From assembly GCA_036362985.1 (NCBI GenBank), contig JAYGXS010000009.1:20905670-20969669 (forward strand): a DNA stretch of 64,000 nt. The letters are read 5' to 3'. The notes beneath the pieces were generated by a model, which was not told the origin of the DNA, ran no database searches, and worked only from the letters and a program-made list of their open reading frames with translations. This DNA comes from Ligula intestinalis. Its lineage: Eukaryota; Platyhelminthes; Cestoda; Diphyllobothriidea; Diphyllobothriidae. Made by a program: the position numbers and the translations under genes. Numbering within the stretch: position 1 is the stretch's first letter; every line of letters starts with the position of its first letter. Positions 22,265 to 33,809 of this stretch are shown piece by piece.

Positions 22265-23584
22265 GAAAAAACATATTGTCCCAGCGATCGAGTCTTCTTC
22301 TTCTTCTCAAGGCTAAGTAGCCCGTCTACACAGACCTCACACGTCTGGTCCACGCAAGATGTAGCAGGTTTTAAAACAAGCAAGGGGAGGGGGGCGGCTC
22401 GGACCACAATTGACCGAGATTGTCATAGAGGCCATAGTAAGAGTTACTGCAGCTTGCCTCTTCGTCTTTACATGAGGGGCAAGTTAGCCGGCCAGTGAAC
22501 AGCTTTCTGAGCCACGGTTTTTAGAGCAGTGAAGGATATTCACTAAGTGCCGAGGAGATGCAGTCTCCAGAGTTGATCGCCCTACCCATTTCCCCGCACA
22601 ATAACCCATCCGCTGTCTGAAACGAGCAACCATCAAAAACGGAAACTTAGTGCAGTTGTTTGGCGCGGCGCGATCCTGCGCCAAGGCTTGCCACCTACAT
22701 CATTTATTACGGGGTGCGCAGCCGATATAACGTCCGCAGTGCCCTGATCTGATCCCGTGTTTGTCCAACGCTATTCCTACCCAACCCGTTCTGGTGCTCT
22801 CCACAGGTAATTTGACGCATACAGTGCACTACGGCTTCTAAGTCCCCGCCCCCACCCCACCCTCGTCAGGAGATATTCCTCAATCCGGTTGTAACCCCCA
22901 CCCACCTACCCACAAATTCTTAGCGGCACTGGAAACCTTTCAAGAAGCACCCAGGGGCTTGCAACTGAAATAGCGTTGCCCACTGCCTTTCCCGGCCCCT
23001 CCCACTACGCCAGTCTGGTAATGCTAGACTGGAGCCGAAGAAACTTGGATCACACACAAGCTGGAATCGATCATCAAAAAAGGACCTTCGTTACAGACAG
23101 CCTACATAACCCAGCTACGCCCCCCGCTGTTCTGATACAACATCGTCGTGCTGCCCACTTCTTGCCGCGGTCATTAGTCCAAAGTGAATGAAAGCCTTTC
23201 ACAACTGAAAGAACTGGCTATACGATTATGGTTGCAAGCAAGACATCTACATCTGCACGCGCAGATCAATGTGTGTGTGTGCGTTTTTTTGGTAAAAAAT
23301 AGAGACAAAACAGAGACAGTATCTGTTAAAGTGCAAGGATTCACAGATGAGTTCGAAAACATGGTGACTGGCGTTCAAAACAATCTTGCGTCTTTTTTGC
23401 ACGCACATGATCATGACTAATCTAGATGGCGCCAAAGACTTATGCCTCAATGCAGGCGGGTGATAGCGCATTTGACGACTGTGACTGCTTTGTATAACCG
23501 TAAACATCAAATACCGCGGCTTGGACTGCAGTTCAAGTTAACCCTTTCATCGGATGGAGGGGGATAAAGAAGGTGCCCGCAAAT

Positions 23585-23790
23585 AATTTTGCTGTCAGAG
23601 AAAAGGGAGATTTGAATGGCCATATCTGGCTTATTAGCCGTCGTCAGCCAGTTGTACACAGACCCAAGTGGTTCACCGCCCGAGCCTCAAACTCGCGACC
23701 TTTTGATCAGAGCCTAACGCTCTAACCGTTGGGCTGCGAGTTCGTTGCATTGCTGTTTTAGGTTGGGAGATATTGACACCGACCTCTAAC
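23585..23790 (-). repeat. tRNA-derived SINE, family B, copy 2
   Basis: Minus strand: GCAGCCCAACGGTTAGAGCG (A-box region), AGGTCGCGAGTTTGAGGC (B box), then GCTGACGACGGCTAATAAGC and ATGGCCATTCAAATCTCCC. It shows the tRNA-like head better than most copies. Confidence 0.75.
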
Positions 23791-23851
23791 GGAACTCACT
23801 TTTCTCGCTCAGCTTTTGTCTTGGACTTGACAGCAGCTGTAGCAGCTAGTA

Positions 23852-24037
23852 CAGTGGAGTCCGGTTAATGTGGACACGGTTAATGTGGACAACCACTTAA
23901 TGTGGACAGTTGGCCAGGAACGGAATTTCGCCATAGTAGAAACGACTGGTTTGGGGTCAGTTCGCTTAATATGGACAACCGGTTTATATGGACAGTTGGC
24001 CTGGAACGGAGGTGTCCACATTAACCGGACTCCACTG
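23852..24037. mobile_element. pogo-type MITE, 186 bp with perfect TIRs
   Basis: Perfect 26-bp terminal inverted repeats begin CAGTGGAGTCCGGTTAATGT at both ends. TA flanks lie at 23850-23851 and 24038-24039. The motif TTAATGTGGACA (or close variants TTAATATGGACA, TTTATATGGACA) recurs five to six times inside. No open frame. Perfect TIRs suggest a fairly recent insertion. Confidence 0.9.
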
Positions 24038-24309
24038 TAGTTTCATCAGATACCATCGCCTCCAACCACCAAAATCGCCATTCTTGGAGCGTCCCTGAAA
24101 TATATCACCCCGGTTGACATAAACTACGGCGTGGGGGGGGGTCTGTATATTGGTCGAAGTACCCAACGCAGCATTGACCGAGGGCTGGCTGGAAATTAAA
24201 CACACTGAATCCAACAGATCGGTAGAAGTAGCGGTACCGTGAACGAGCATTGATGCGCCAAATTGATTATCCTAGCGAACAGCAGCATTATGACATGGCG
24301 AATGCTACC

Positions 24310-24490
24310 ATATGCGACAGTTTGACCGCTGATTCGACTATGTCCGCCGAGTGCATCATGGTAGACCGGCAGCAAGTGCGGTGACTTGCGTGTGAGTTAG
24401 ATTATAGTGGTTTTCGACTTGCGTTGCATCTACCGCACTCTCTCCTCCCGCCGCCTGGGCACGGCGTCAAGGAGATCACAGGTAGGCGAG
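24310..24490 (+). repeat. Dispersed repeat rep-C, copy 10
   Basis: GACAGTTTGACCGCTGATTC, TGACTTGCGTGTGAGTTAGA, GTTGCATCTACCGCACTCTC and CGGCGTCAAGGAGATCACAG in order. Confidence 0.7.
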
Positions 24491-24797
24491 GAGGCAGGTA
24501 GCTGGCACGACGAAAATGTGTATCCAAATGTACCCTCACGCTCCCTGGTCACCAACCGATCCTTGACCAGCGGTTTAACACAACAACAACAACAACAACA
24601 ACGAGGGAGTGAAGACAGTGGCCCGGAGCCCAGATCCTACGGCGTAGGCCTACGTGCTGGTATACTCTAGCATACACAACCTGGTCACAGCCTAGGCTTG
24701 GACAGGATTTTGGCAAGCCCATGGGCAGTCACCCACAATTCCTGCACCATAAATAAGTTTTCTATATGGCTGGGTAGGGGTCTCTATCCACTACCAG

Positions 24798-25039
24798 AGC
24801 GCCTCAAGCAAGCGCTGTCTGATGAGCGACCACTTCAGACGATCGGAGACACATGGGCTCACATCCGATCTGAACCGGGCAAATCACTGCTCAAGGGCAA
24901 AGACCTTAGTGTAGAAATGCAGAAGTTCCGTTTTGTCAAGACGCTCGGATCTGAAGGAGTTACAGAGCAGCACAAACTGGGATTGATTGACGAGTTTTCA
25001 TGCCAGAAACGGCCAGTGCAACCCCCTTTGTTCTGGTTG
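24798..25039 (+). CDS. Candidate internal coding exon, unknown protein
   Basis: An open frame runs from a plausible acceptor (TCTCTATCCACTACCAG, exon from 24798) to a strong donor TTG|GTAAGT (exon end 25039), giving about 80 codons that read like normal protein. RLKQALSDE, DTWAHIRSE and EEL-free mixed hydrophobic/charged segments follow one another, with no low complexity. I do not recognise a domain. The frame is also open upstream to 24698, so an earlier acceptor is possible. Boundaries are inferred from splice-site appearance only. The next candidate exon group (25826-26375) is on the opposite strand, so the two would belong to convergent genes. It could still be unrecognised repeat sequence. 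Confidence 0.4.
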
Positions 25040-25825
25040 GTAAGTCTATCCGGACAGAACTTCCATCAGACACATTAATTCGAATGCCATCGAGACAGCA
25101 AGACTGACTTGGTAATTACACCTTGCATAGACAAACTACAACAGGTAAAGTGTCTACTTAAGTAGTATGCACTTCCATTTATTTTCGACGCCCTTGTAAG
25201 TTCTATATGAAAAATGCTTAATCACAATATTTTCTGTAATTCCCTCTTGAAGTATCGAACGCGATTCGGATACATTGCAAAATTGTATGAAAGCTACACG
25301 GTATCTTTCTAACGGCGTACAAAAAATGTAGGTTCTTCCTTACGCGAAAGCATGCAGCTTCTAGAAGGAAAACCTTAAAGATAGTGGCAGGTCAGGGTCA
25401 AAATTACTCGGAAATTGCGAACAGTCTTAAAACTAAGATAATACTCCATTTGAGAAGTTTTTTTTCTAAAAGAGACTTGATTTGCTATCAAGAAAGGACA
25501 CATCTGTTCTCATTTTCTGTATTTGAACTTCGAAAAACCAACATTAATTTTTCCCCAAGTGCGTTTGCAAAGGCGGTCGTGGCAAGTTATACATTCAAAA
25601 GCTGGCCTCCTAGTGTGTTTAAGATATTTTAGGATTGTGCTACAGGATAATAAATAGCACAACCCCACTTATTGAAAACACATTTCAGAATTTTTACTAA
25701 TATTTGCGGTAAATCGGTCACCGAGTGAACTACTTTCTCTTGGTTTCTGCATGGCGTCTGCGGTCGGCTATAGTCTGGACTGGACTCAACTCGTTCCTAC
25801 CCCGCTCCCACGAAGGAAAACTTAC

Positions 25826-25858
25826 TCAGTACAGGGGAAGAAATACGAGTTTTTAGGA
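25826..25858 (-). CDS. Candidate 33-nt micro-exon downstream of the 25900-26375 exon
   Basis: The acceptor is CTCGCCTCTCAG| and the donor CTGA|GTAAGT; the 33 nt between are open in the phase left by the upstream exon (V-L-K-T-R-I-S-S-P-V-L) and keep that phase. The intervening intron would be 41 nt (25859-25899, GTGTGT...CTCAG). Such short introns and micro-exons are known in flatworms. This is an inference from splice signals. Confidence 0.35.
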
Positions 25859-25899
25859 CTGAGAGGCGAGAGATAGAACAAGAGGAAAAGGAGACACAC

Positions 25900-26375
25900 C
25901 AGCTATGAGGTTTGGATACTGCTCCAGGGTGTTAATGCCCTCCGGACGATGCGGTTGACTGGAGAGAGTGTTGCCATGAGGTTCGGGTTCAACACGACGT
26001 AATTTCCCACCCGGCGGCGCAACAGGCTCGGGCGACGAAGGCTCGGGTGTGGAGAAGGGTTCAGTGGAGTCGGATTTGCATCGAGTAGGCAGGCTGCAGG
26101 TGTCATGGACGAGGTTCAGTTTCCGGGAGGTTGGCTGCAGCAGCTTCTGCTCGCTGCTGGCACTGCCATCAGTGGGGAACCGAGGAGGCCAGGAGGGGGG
26201 TCCACGAGTCGGCTTCTCTGCCGTCGCCGTAACCACCGCCGCCGCCATGGCGGTGGGACTGGGGTCCAGGACGGGCCGACAGGCCTGCAGCCAGGACAGA
26301 CAGGGGTCCTCGTTGGGAAACTCTTCTTTCACTTCCACTTCGTTGGAAAGGTCAATCGTGCCCAGAACCACTCGG
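25900..26375 (-). CDS. Candidate coding exon, Pro/Ser-rich protein of unknown function
   Basis: A 476-nt minus-strand exon is bounded by a good acceptor (TTACCCTTCTTTACCTCTAG|, right end 26375) and a GCTG|GTGTGT donor (left end 25900). It is open throughout in one phase (about 158 codons). The start is acidic (LSNEVEVKEEFPNED) with a VKEE stretch that fits the SUMO-site consensus, then WLQACRP, an Ala/Thr-rich patch, and a Pro/Ser/Glu-rich tail (STPEPSSPEP). This looks like the disordered part of a nuclear or regulatory protein, but no domain is recognised and no name is offered. The upstream intron contains an 18-nt C run (G on plus, 26417-26434). Start and stop codons are not in view, so the gene is partial. 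Confidence 0.5.
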
Positions 26376-27269
26376 CTAGAGGTAAAGAAGGGTAAGGCAT
26401 GGATTATGCACCTACTGGGGGGGGGGGGGGGGGGAAAGGTTCAGGTGGATGGATATGAGCTGAGGCTTGAGACCTGTTTGTTAGAAAACAACTTTCAAAA
26501 AATTGAAGTTCGACATTTCGGACCTCTGAGGACTCACAAAGGTTCTAAAACTCCCTTGCTGCGACCCAGGTTTCACACTGGCGAATGCTTACCTATCAAC
26601 CTAGCAACCTTAACAAAACTCGTGAGGAGACTGATGATCCCAATCTCCTGAAGGACAACAATTAGTTGCTTGGCCAGCCTGGAGTAATGAAGGTTGTGCG
26701 GGAGAGATGTGGTGGCTCACTCCGCGCATACAACCTCGCGTGAAGGCCAACCGATGCTGAGGGGTGTAAATGCACCGGCCGCCTACGCCTATCTCAAGGT
26801 CGAGTCTTGAGTCTTGGCATCAGTGCCCATGAGAACTCCAGCCGACCAGAGTGCACCATTTCCTGATTGGCTGCAGAAACAAAGCATGCACGGGGCTTCT
26901 GGCAATCCTCTACGTTCTCGTCACTCCCGACGCGGCGCTGTGGCCGGTTGCAGATAAACAGAGTTCAAAAAGGGCACTAAGAGGTTCTTATTAGTTCAGT
27001 ATATTTAGGGTAGTAGGAAATGCCTTTAAAGACCCTATTGAAACAGTATGCATGAAATATCCAACATAAAATGTATGTCACTATAAACAGTGCGTAACAT
27101 ATAAAAATGTACAAATTTTAACGTGTGTGTGAGCAGTCATAATAGTCTCTTGTGTACATAATATATTCAACATAAAATGTGTAACTCTAAAATAGTGAGA
27201 AGCATATACAAATGTAAAGTTTTATCTATAGGTATTTCCGGGGCGTAAATTATTCCTGCTTCCTTATAC

Positions 27270-27991
27270 ATATGAACGGTAACTGTTAAGTAGATGTTCA
27301 TCCAGTTTCCGTTTAAACGCATCTGTGGAGTTCGCCATTACGACGTCCTCGGGCAGTCCGTTCCAGGCACTGATGACTCGTTGTGAGAACGATTGCTTGC
27401 AGACCTCTAGATGGGATAGGGTTCCCCGCAGGTTGAGGGAATTCCCACAGAGGTTGGTTTAAGTGGCGAATGCGAAGAAGTCATCAAACTTCAGGGCACA
27501 CTCCCGATTCCTCACGAGGCGGTACATCTGTATGAGGTCGCCACGGATTTGTCTATACTCAAGGGGGAAAACGTTAAGTGCTTCTAGTCTGCATTCTTAA
27601 GCTGAAGACTTAAGGCCCTTCACAATTTTCGTTGCCCTTCGCTGAATTATTTCCAGCATCTGGTTATCTTTGTGCATCCATGGTCGCCACGCCTGTACGC
27701 CATACTCCAGATGTGAGCGAATAAATGTTCCGCAGATTTTGCCGAATAGTTTTTTGCCTATGTCAACAAAAGCTCGCTTAATGACAGACAAACACTGTTC
27801 GCCCTCTTGGCAGCTCTAGCACACTGAAAAGACGGCTTCAGGGATGGCACAATAGCCATACCCAGATCTTTTTGTTCATTGACTTTCGACAGGCACCTTC
27901 CAGCGAGTACGTAGTTGTGTGAGTCAGCCGTCACGCTCACTTTCTTCGTCTTGAGCTGCAATGTGACACACTTCTCAAAGTTAAACCGCAT
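27270..27991 (-). pseudogene. CR1 LINE RT thumb / C-terminal region
   Basis: MRFNFEKCVTLQLKTKK, SKVNEQKDLGMAI and RSHLEYGVQAWRPW followed by QRRATKIV are standard CR1 C-terminal blocks. The same blocks occur in the copies at 49 and 51 kb. The 3' part (RVISAWNGLPEDVV equivalent, minus strand of 27330-27380) is in frame pieces separated by stops. Confidence 0.85.
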
Positions 27992-28049
27992 TAACCATGT
28001 TTGGACAATTCACCTAGGCGGTCAAGTCCTTCTTGCAGAGTTTGTTCAT

Positions 28050-29074
28050 CATAAGCGTTTCTGATGGGTTGTCATATCTTAATATCATCTGCAAACAAGA
28101 CTCCATTACTGACCAGTACATGCCTACAGTCGTTGACGTAGATTAGGAACAATAGTGGCCCAAGAACGGAGCCCTAAGGCACTCCACTCGCAACTGGCAC
28201 TGAGGAGGATTTTGCGTTTGCGACGCACACGGACTGCGATCGGCCTATGAGAAAATCTCCTACCCAATTTAGAAAATTGCCCCTTATCCCGGATTGGCCA
28301 AACTTGCAAAGTAGCCGTTGGTGAGGGACACTGTCGAAGGCTTTTTTAAAGTCTATGTAAACAACATCTACAGGGGTATTTTCGTCTAATGACTTGGACC
28401 ACTGCTCCATAGAATAAAGCATATTGGTCAGGCAGGTGTGGTTGCCTCGAAACCCGCGTTGGGCACCATCAAAGAAGTCTTTTTCTTCGAGGAATTTCAT
28501 AGTGGCCTTTTTGATGATCCTTTCCATAACTTTACAACAGATGTAAGTTAGGCTCACTGGTCAAAAGTTGTTCGCGCTGGTTCTGGATCCACCCTCGTGA
28601 ATAGGGTATATGTTCGCAACTTTCCAATCGGATGGGAGGAGGCCTCGATCAAAGGACAACTGAAAAATGTGCGTAAGGGGTCTGGAAAGTTCCGAAGCCA
28701 GCTCTTGCAGTACCCTTGCTGATATTTTTTGGACCCGGAGACTTAGCTTCATTAAGCGCAAGAAGTCCATTCCTTACATCTTCTTCTGTGAAACGGAGGT
28801 CCTCCATGATTCTGCCATTACTCTCTGCATGGAAGTCTGTCGGATTAAAATGCAGTTCCTCATTGAAAACAGATGCAAAAAACTTGCTAAGGGGTTCTGC
28901 CTTTTCAAGATTGTCGATGATTTCCGCATTATTTTCACCTTGTAGTACTGCAACTGTGTCTTTGTTTTTTAGCCTGCTGTTGATGTAACTGTAGAGCACC
29001 TTTGGCTTTGTTACGGCACGCTCGATAATTTTCGCTTCGTAGTCTTTCCGCGTTTTTCGAATGCTTGATCTCAC
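28050..29074 (-). pseudogene. CR1 LINE reverse transcriptase core
   Basis: Blocks in order: linker with YIN-type helix, NEAKSPGPKNI (RT motif 0/1 region), LSRPLTHIFQLSFDRGLLP with SDWKVANIYPIHEG, CLTNMLYSMEQW, VVYIDFKKAFDSVPHQRLL (motif A with catalytic Asp), GNFLNWVGDFLIGR, GVP-stop-GSVLGPLLF (motif B region, a Gln codon turned to TAG) and LFADDIKI (motif C, about 28090-28110). The catalytic Asps of motifs A and C survive. Inactivation is by a few isolated stops (one after FADDIKI where Trp is expected) and frame breaks near 28560 and 28740. Confidence 0.9.
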
Positions 29075-29399
29075 CTCGTTCCGCTTTTGGCGGAATTCTT
29101 CGTAGTGTGAAGGCTGGCGTGTTGATGCGTACCTTCTCCAGAGTTTGTTCCTGTGGTTTATTTGGCTCTTCAGATCTTGCGTTAACCAGGGGGCCTGCTC
29201 GCCTTTTGTACTTTTTTCAGCGGACAGTTTCGATGCAAAACTTCGCTTATAAGATCCCTGACAGCGTTCCAGTCGGCATCCGGACTACCGGTTAGGAGGT
29301 CATCCCAATTTATTGCTGCTAGTTCAATTCTCATTGCGGTTTTATGTCCACGCCAGTAGTCTAACCGAACCTCCGTTTTTTCTCGGTTGATTGGTGTTT

Positions 29400-30110
29400 G
29401 AAGCATATTCCCATAGGATCATGACATGATCACTCTTTCCAAGAGGCACGATTGACCTAATTTCGCTTGTATCAATCGGGTTTTTCGATAATACGAGGTC
29501 AAAAGGTCCGCTGTTTGTGCTTCGTTTATTCTCGTTGGGAATCCAACATTCTACACGAGAGAGAGGTCCCCCGTCAGCTTTAAGATTCTGGAGCTAAAAG
29601 ATTCATGAGAACCTTTAACTGATAACTCATCCCAGTTAATCAGTGGGGCGTTAAAATCTCCAGTGATCAGCGCATTTTCATTTCGAGCCAGTTCACGCAT
29701 TAGTCCAAACAAGGTCTCGCCACCTTCAGCAGATTAATTTGGCGGTCTATAGACAGTCATGAAATGTAAAGTGGATGCACCACGCGTTTTCAGTTTAAGC
29801 CATAGCGCTTCGCAATCATGAGAGGAACCAATTTCGCGTTCTGACGCAATGATGCCCTTCTTAACAAACACTGTTATTCCTCCGCCCCTCCTATGTATCC
29901 GGTCCCGACGAAAAACTTTGTACTCTCCGGGTACAATTTCGGCATCCATTACGTCGGCCTGTAGCCAGGTCTCTGTAATGGATATGACATCCGGCTGTAG
30001 GTCAGCTATACAAATTTGAGCTCGTCAATCTTCTGAAGCAAACTCTGTGCGTTCGTATAAAGAAAGCGCAGCTTCGCCGGCATAGAGTTCTGAGCGATTT
30101 GTGGGTCGAG
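29400..30110 (-). pseudogene. CR1 LINE apurinic-type endonuclease domain
   Basis: LRFLYTNAQSLLQKIDELK opens the domain. After a one-base frame break come DVISITETWL (catalytic Glu), RRGGGITVFVKKG, CEALWLKL, MTVYRPPN followed by one in-frame TAA, then ITGDFNAP and a C-terminal SDHVMI block with the catalytic Asp-His. All catalytic signatures of the APE-like nuclease are still present, so the copy is young enough to have lost few residues. Confidence 0.85.
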
Positions 30111-30437
30111 GAAGCCGGAAGGTCTCTGCGAATTAGCTACTTTATTGCCTGAGTTTTGGTCTGCTTTTTGTCTGTAAAACTCAGCGTTATTGGCTGTCTC
30201 CGGAGGAATGACCTCTGGGCGGTGATGATTTCCCCGTTCATTATTCGCAGGTTCCTCTCGTCCGCATTGGATCTCCTGTGGAGTTCGGTTGGCAGTGCCC
30301 TCCACTTCTCCCTGTCGGCCGGCGAGTACTCCCGCTGAAAAAAAAACCGTTGGGTACTTGTTCCGTAGTTGCGATTTCCTGTTCAACGGTAGCTTCGCTT
30401 GTTCTTCGTGTTTGAGTATGAATTTTATTGGTCTGGA

Positions 30438-31210
30438 TTAACCCGAGTCCGCATATGGACCCTTCTTCAGGCCCATCCTAAATGCTTTTGGGACGGGGAC
30501 CACCATTTCTTCATTTTCATGTCGGAAAATTTTAATGTATCCACGGAATAAATCCATATCATGGTAAATTCTATTTTTTGGGGTCTCCGAAGAAGATTCA
30601 GGCATGCCTTGTATGACGATGCACTGGCTGCGATTAAATAACAGGCTATGAGGTTTATAAGTGGACCCTACCGACGTGTGGGTATCCTCGACTTGGGCTG
30701 TGAGATCCATAACCTCCGGCATTATATAATTGGGAGGACCCGACAGCTACTCTTTTGTGCCAAGGCCACCTTTTTGTGTGGTAGTCGGTGGCATCTTGGG
30801 CTTTTTGGGAGACGCAACCAGACTAGTTCTTACTGGTTTTTGGGACTGTGTTAAGCACGACACCCCTTGAGTAAGCAAACTGTTCAGTCCCTTCATCGTG
30901 GTCTGCTAGTCTAGGTGACACCGTCTGCCTGCTGGCCCAATGTACAGGGTTCGACTCTCGGGTCTTCGACATTTTCGTGGATTTCCGACTCTTCGACTAG
31001 GTCGACTTCCAATACTGGTTCTGCTGTAGTTTGCTTATGGAGTATGGAAACCTCTTCTGTTTTCTTCGTCTTGGCCTTTTCTCGGCTTTCAGTCGTCTCC
31101 GACATCGAGCCATGCGTTAGAATATGCAAAAGCAACTTCAGTTCGGCTAATTCCGTTTTAAGGCATAAAATATCCTTCTGCATGACGGAAAATGCTTTGG
31201 AAAGTTCCAT
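30438..31210 (-). pseudogene. CR1 LINE ORF1-type protein remnants
   Basis: 31210 to 30911 encodes a helical start (MELSKAFSVMQKDILCLK, then AELKLLLHIL) with heptad-like leucines, then charged sequence. 30722 to 30438 encodes QCIVIQGMPESSSETPKNRI and the basic block FRMGLKKG, which resembles the RNA-binding ORF1 proteins of CR1-like LINEs. The two parts are separated by stops. The role (nucleic-acid chaperone of the LINE RNP) is inferred from family knowledge. Confidence 0.6.
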
Positions 31211-32019
31211 GTCTGATATGCCATCTCAATCTTCGTACATTCTTGTCTATTGAGCTCCGAGGACTTCTAGGCCTTTAAGCAGGGCGCAATTTCGTTGCGC
31301 CAACCATGCAGTTTCTACCCGGTTTCTATCCGGTAGGACTGCCTGTAGTCGAAGAACTAATGGAATAGTAATAAGGAGGAGGAGATGAGAGTATGTGAAT
31401 GCCCCCTCGGCTCTTACCTATTGCCTCCATATTAGTAACTGGTGCTTGGCCACTTGTCCGCAACGCTATTGCACTAGGCCGAATTTGGGGCCACATCGAC
31501 TCATGTAATGTATTTTTCAGCTTGTGTAGTGCTTTGTGAGCCCGCAGGCATTTCTAAACACACGCTCTCTGCTGCGGCTTTTGTAGCATCTCGCGCGTCC
31601 TTAGTACTGGTATGCGGCACCTGATGGACGCAGGCTTCACAACGCAACAACCGCGATGCCAAATCTAATTTTTATTTGCTTAACTCGCGCAGAAGTCACG
31701 CAAGGGAGGGGGCTGCTTCTTGATGTCACCTTCGTGGTGACTCTCTTCAATGACAATCTCTTTGAGGACTGGTTCAAGTAGGTTCAGGCAGCGGATATAG
31801 GTGCAAGCCGGTCCTTATATGCTTGTCCGTCATTGCGCCCAGGTCCATCTGAAGTCGCCTGTAGAGAACAGTGGATATACGGAATAATGCCGAGGTAGAG
31901 GCTGTGAAGATATGCCTCGACATGAAGAAATTCACGCAGTGGTTGCCCTCATGAGAGTGCTGCTCGGCATCCCAGGGGAGCGAGGAGACTGACGATAGAT
32001 GCATTTAGACAGGTAACGT

Positions 32020-32200
32020 TGCCGGCAAAGGCGAGGAAGACTGGACTGGCCATTTCTGGCTCATAAGCCATCATCAGCCAGACACACCCAACCCCAACTG
32101 GTGCTCCACCCGAGGCTGGAACCCGCAACCTTTTTAATTACAAGTCTAACGCTCTAACCATTTAGCAACGTTCTCCGCCTAGACTACTAGCCACTGTGCG
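32020..32200 (-). repeat. tRNA-derived SINE, family B, copy 3
   Basis: Minus strand: GCTAAATGGTTAGAGCGTTAG, AAGGTTGCGGGTTCCAGCC, then GATGATGGCTTATGAGCCAG and AAATGGCCAGTCCAGTC. A and B boxes are both recognisable. Confidence 0.75.
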
Positions 32201-32574
32201 ACTGCTGACGGGGCTCGAGCATGAGCTCGAAGACAGAGCGGGACGAGTGCGTTCTGTTAGCGATCATTGAACGTTAACCAACGTGCGCAGCCGGTTCAAC
32301 CCTAGATCCACGTGTTAGTTTACAGTGGGCAGGGCACTGTCATTAGTGGACCGGCGAGCCTTGTGTACGCGCACACGATAGTGACCTGCTTCCTGTAGAA
32401 AACGCTTAAAAGACCTATTGGGCGAAGTTTGATTCGGTTGCGTCTGCTCCAGGCCACCGGCTATGGACTTCTTGTTCCTGTGGCTTTAGCGCGTTTTTTT
32501 CGCAGACTAAAAAAGGTCATGGCTATAAATGTAAACAAAGCGGCCAATTGACTACAAAGCACGCACACACACGA

Positions 32575-32870
32575 CAGCCCGACCGTCGGTGTCGACGCTG
32601 GCAGCCGGGTGCTCCACAGCAGACTTCAACCAAATGCGATGACATGCGCGCGCGGATTAGATTACCATGGGAGGAGTCACTCGCACAGTATCTACCGTCC
32701 TCACTCCCACCTGCCCCCCTAGGCCTGGTGTCATGACCAAGCCAAGCCCGGAGGCAGTAGAGGGCGCAGGCGGCTGGCGCGACCTGAGCCTGCCCTACAG
32801 GGGTCCACACACCTGGCTCGGATCCATCGAAGTAGGAGTGGCACAAAGGCCAAGTTGAGAAGCAGCCATA
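32575..32870 (+). repeat. Dispersed repeat rep-C, copy 11
   Basis: CCCGACCGTCGGTGTCGACG, GGTGCTCCACAGCAGA, GCGCGCGGATTAGATTACCA, CAGTATCTACCGTCCTCACT, GGTGTCATGACCAAGCC and GGCGCAGGCGGCTGGCGCGA. One of the most complete copies. Confidence 0.7.
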
Positions 32871-33696
32871 CACACACCACGGTCTGTTGGGGGCAGGGCG
32901 TGACAGCTATTGATTTTCTGCAGATGTCTCTGTAGTGTGCAGGTTTGCCGTAGGAGACGTGGTGGGGCGACAGCAGCAGTAGATCAGACGGCTCCACCCC
33001 CGTCGCCAGCTTCGGAAGCCAGGGCGGGGGGGGGGGCACAGACAGAGCGCACTCAGTGCACACCCGCTTGTCGGAGCAAGGAGGCAACTCGGCCCCGATG
33101 GAGACTAAAAAAAACTATCATTGTCAAATTTGGATCAACAACAGCAGCGCCACAGTCTTTGCTCTCTCTCTCTCTCACGCTTTTCTTCATGCCAAGACAG
33201 AGGCAAGCTACGTGGAGAGAAGACCAAGTGCATCGACTGGCGGGGGAGAGGGTTGTTATGATCACTTCAGGCAGCCCCGCTAGCTCTCAAACAGCACAGC
33301 CCAGCAACTCTTTATGCCATTGCTTCGAAGACAGCAACAATTTGTCGTCCTGATGACACGGCGTCGCCAATTGATCAAAATTGCTCATTTAACTGCATGC
33401 AGCAGCAGCAGCAGAAGGGATAACAGATCTTGTAGGCTGCAACAAGGTATTTCGAAAAAAAGAATGTATCAGTCAGAAAACTCTGATGGTCGGCGCCTGC
33501 CCAATCAGAAAAGGCCGCAAATGCCTGGAAACTATGTACTAGGCATCGGCATCTCGATTTAGATGCCACGCACAAAGTCCTCAAGGACAAGTTCAAGCAA
33601 GCAGAGCCAATCCCGAAAACCTGACAAAATGCAATGAAAGTGTATTGGTTCAGACGTCGACTAACGGGAGAATCCCTTGTTAATCACGCTACACAT

Positions 33697-33745
33697 CTCG
33701 CAGTCTGATGAAGAGCTGGGCAAGTAGCCTCGAAAATTCACGCAA
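33697..33745 (+). ncRNA. Hammerhead-like motif H5
   Basis: CTGATGA at 33705-33711, one extra A, then a stem II with GAGCT pairing AG(C)CTC apart from one bulge. GAAA is at 33732-33735, then ATTC ending at 33739 (A-U helix III pair). Helix I: GC(A)GT (33700-33704) pairs with ACGC (33740-33743), one bulge. An AATAAAA tail follows directly. Confidence 0.6.
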
Positions 33746-33809
33746 TAAAATCTATATTTTTCCACGAAAATTCATCTCCTGATTACATTTCGTGGGATGC
33801 CCGTGTGAC

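Larger units (their letters stand above)
26995..31265 (-). mobile_element. CR1-type LINE, nearly full length, inactivated
   Basis: In 5' to 3' order on the minus strand: coiled-coil and ORF1-type blocks, apurinic-like endonuclease, reverse transcriptase with FADD, thumb/C-terminal region, and a 3' end finishing near the AGTATATTT-like sequence. Length about 4.3 kb, typical for a CR1 family. Scattered single stops and frameshifts break every ORF. The 5' limit is approximate and target duplications were not found. Confidence 0.85.

Noticed and set aside
24819..24860. CTGATGAGCGA at 24820 as another hammerhead
   Set aside because: No GAAA-N-N'-TC follows; it lies inside the candidate coding exon.
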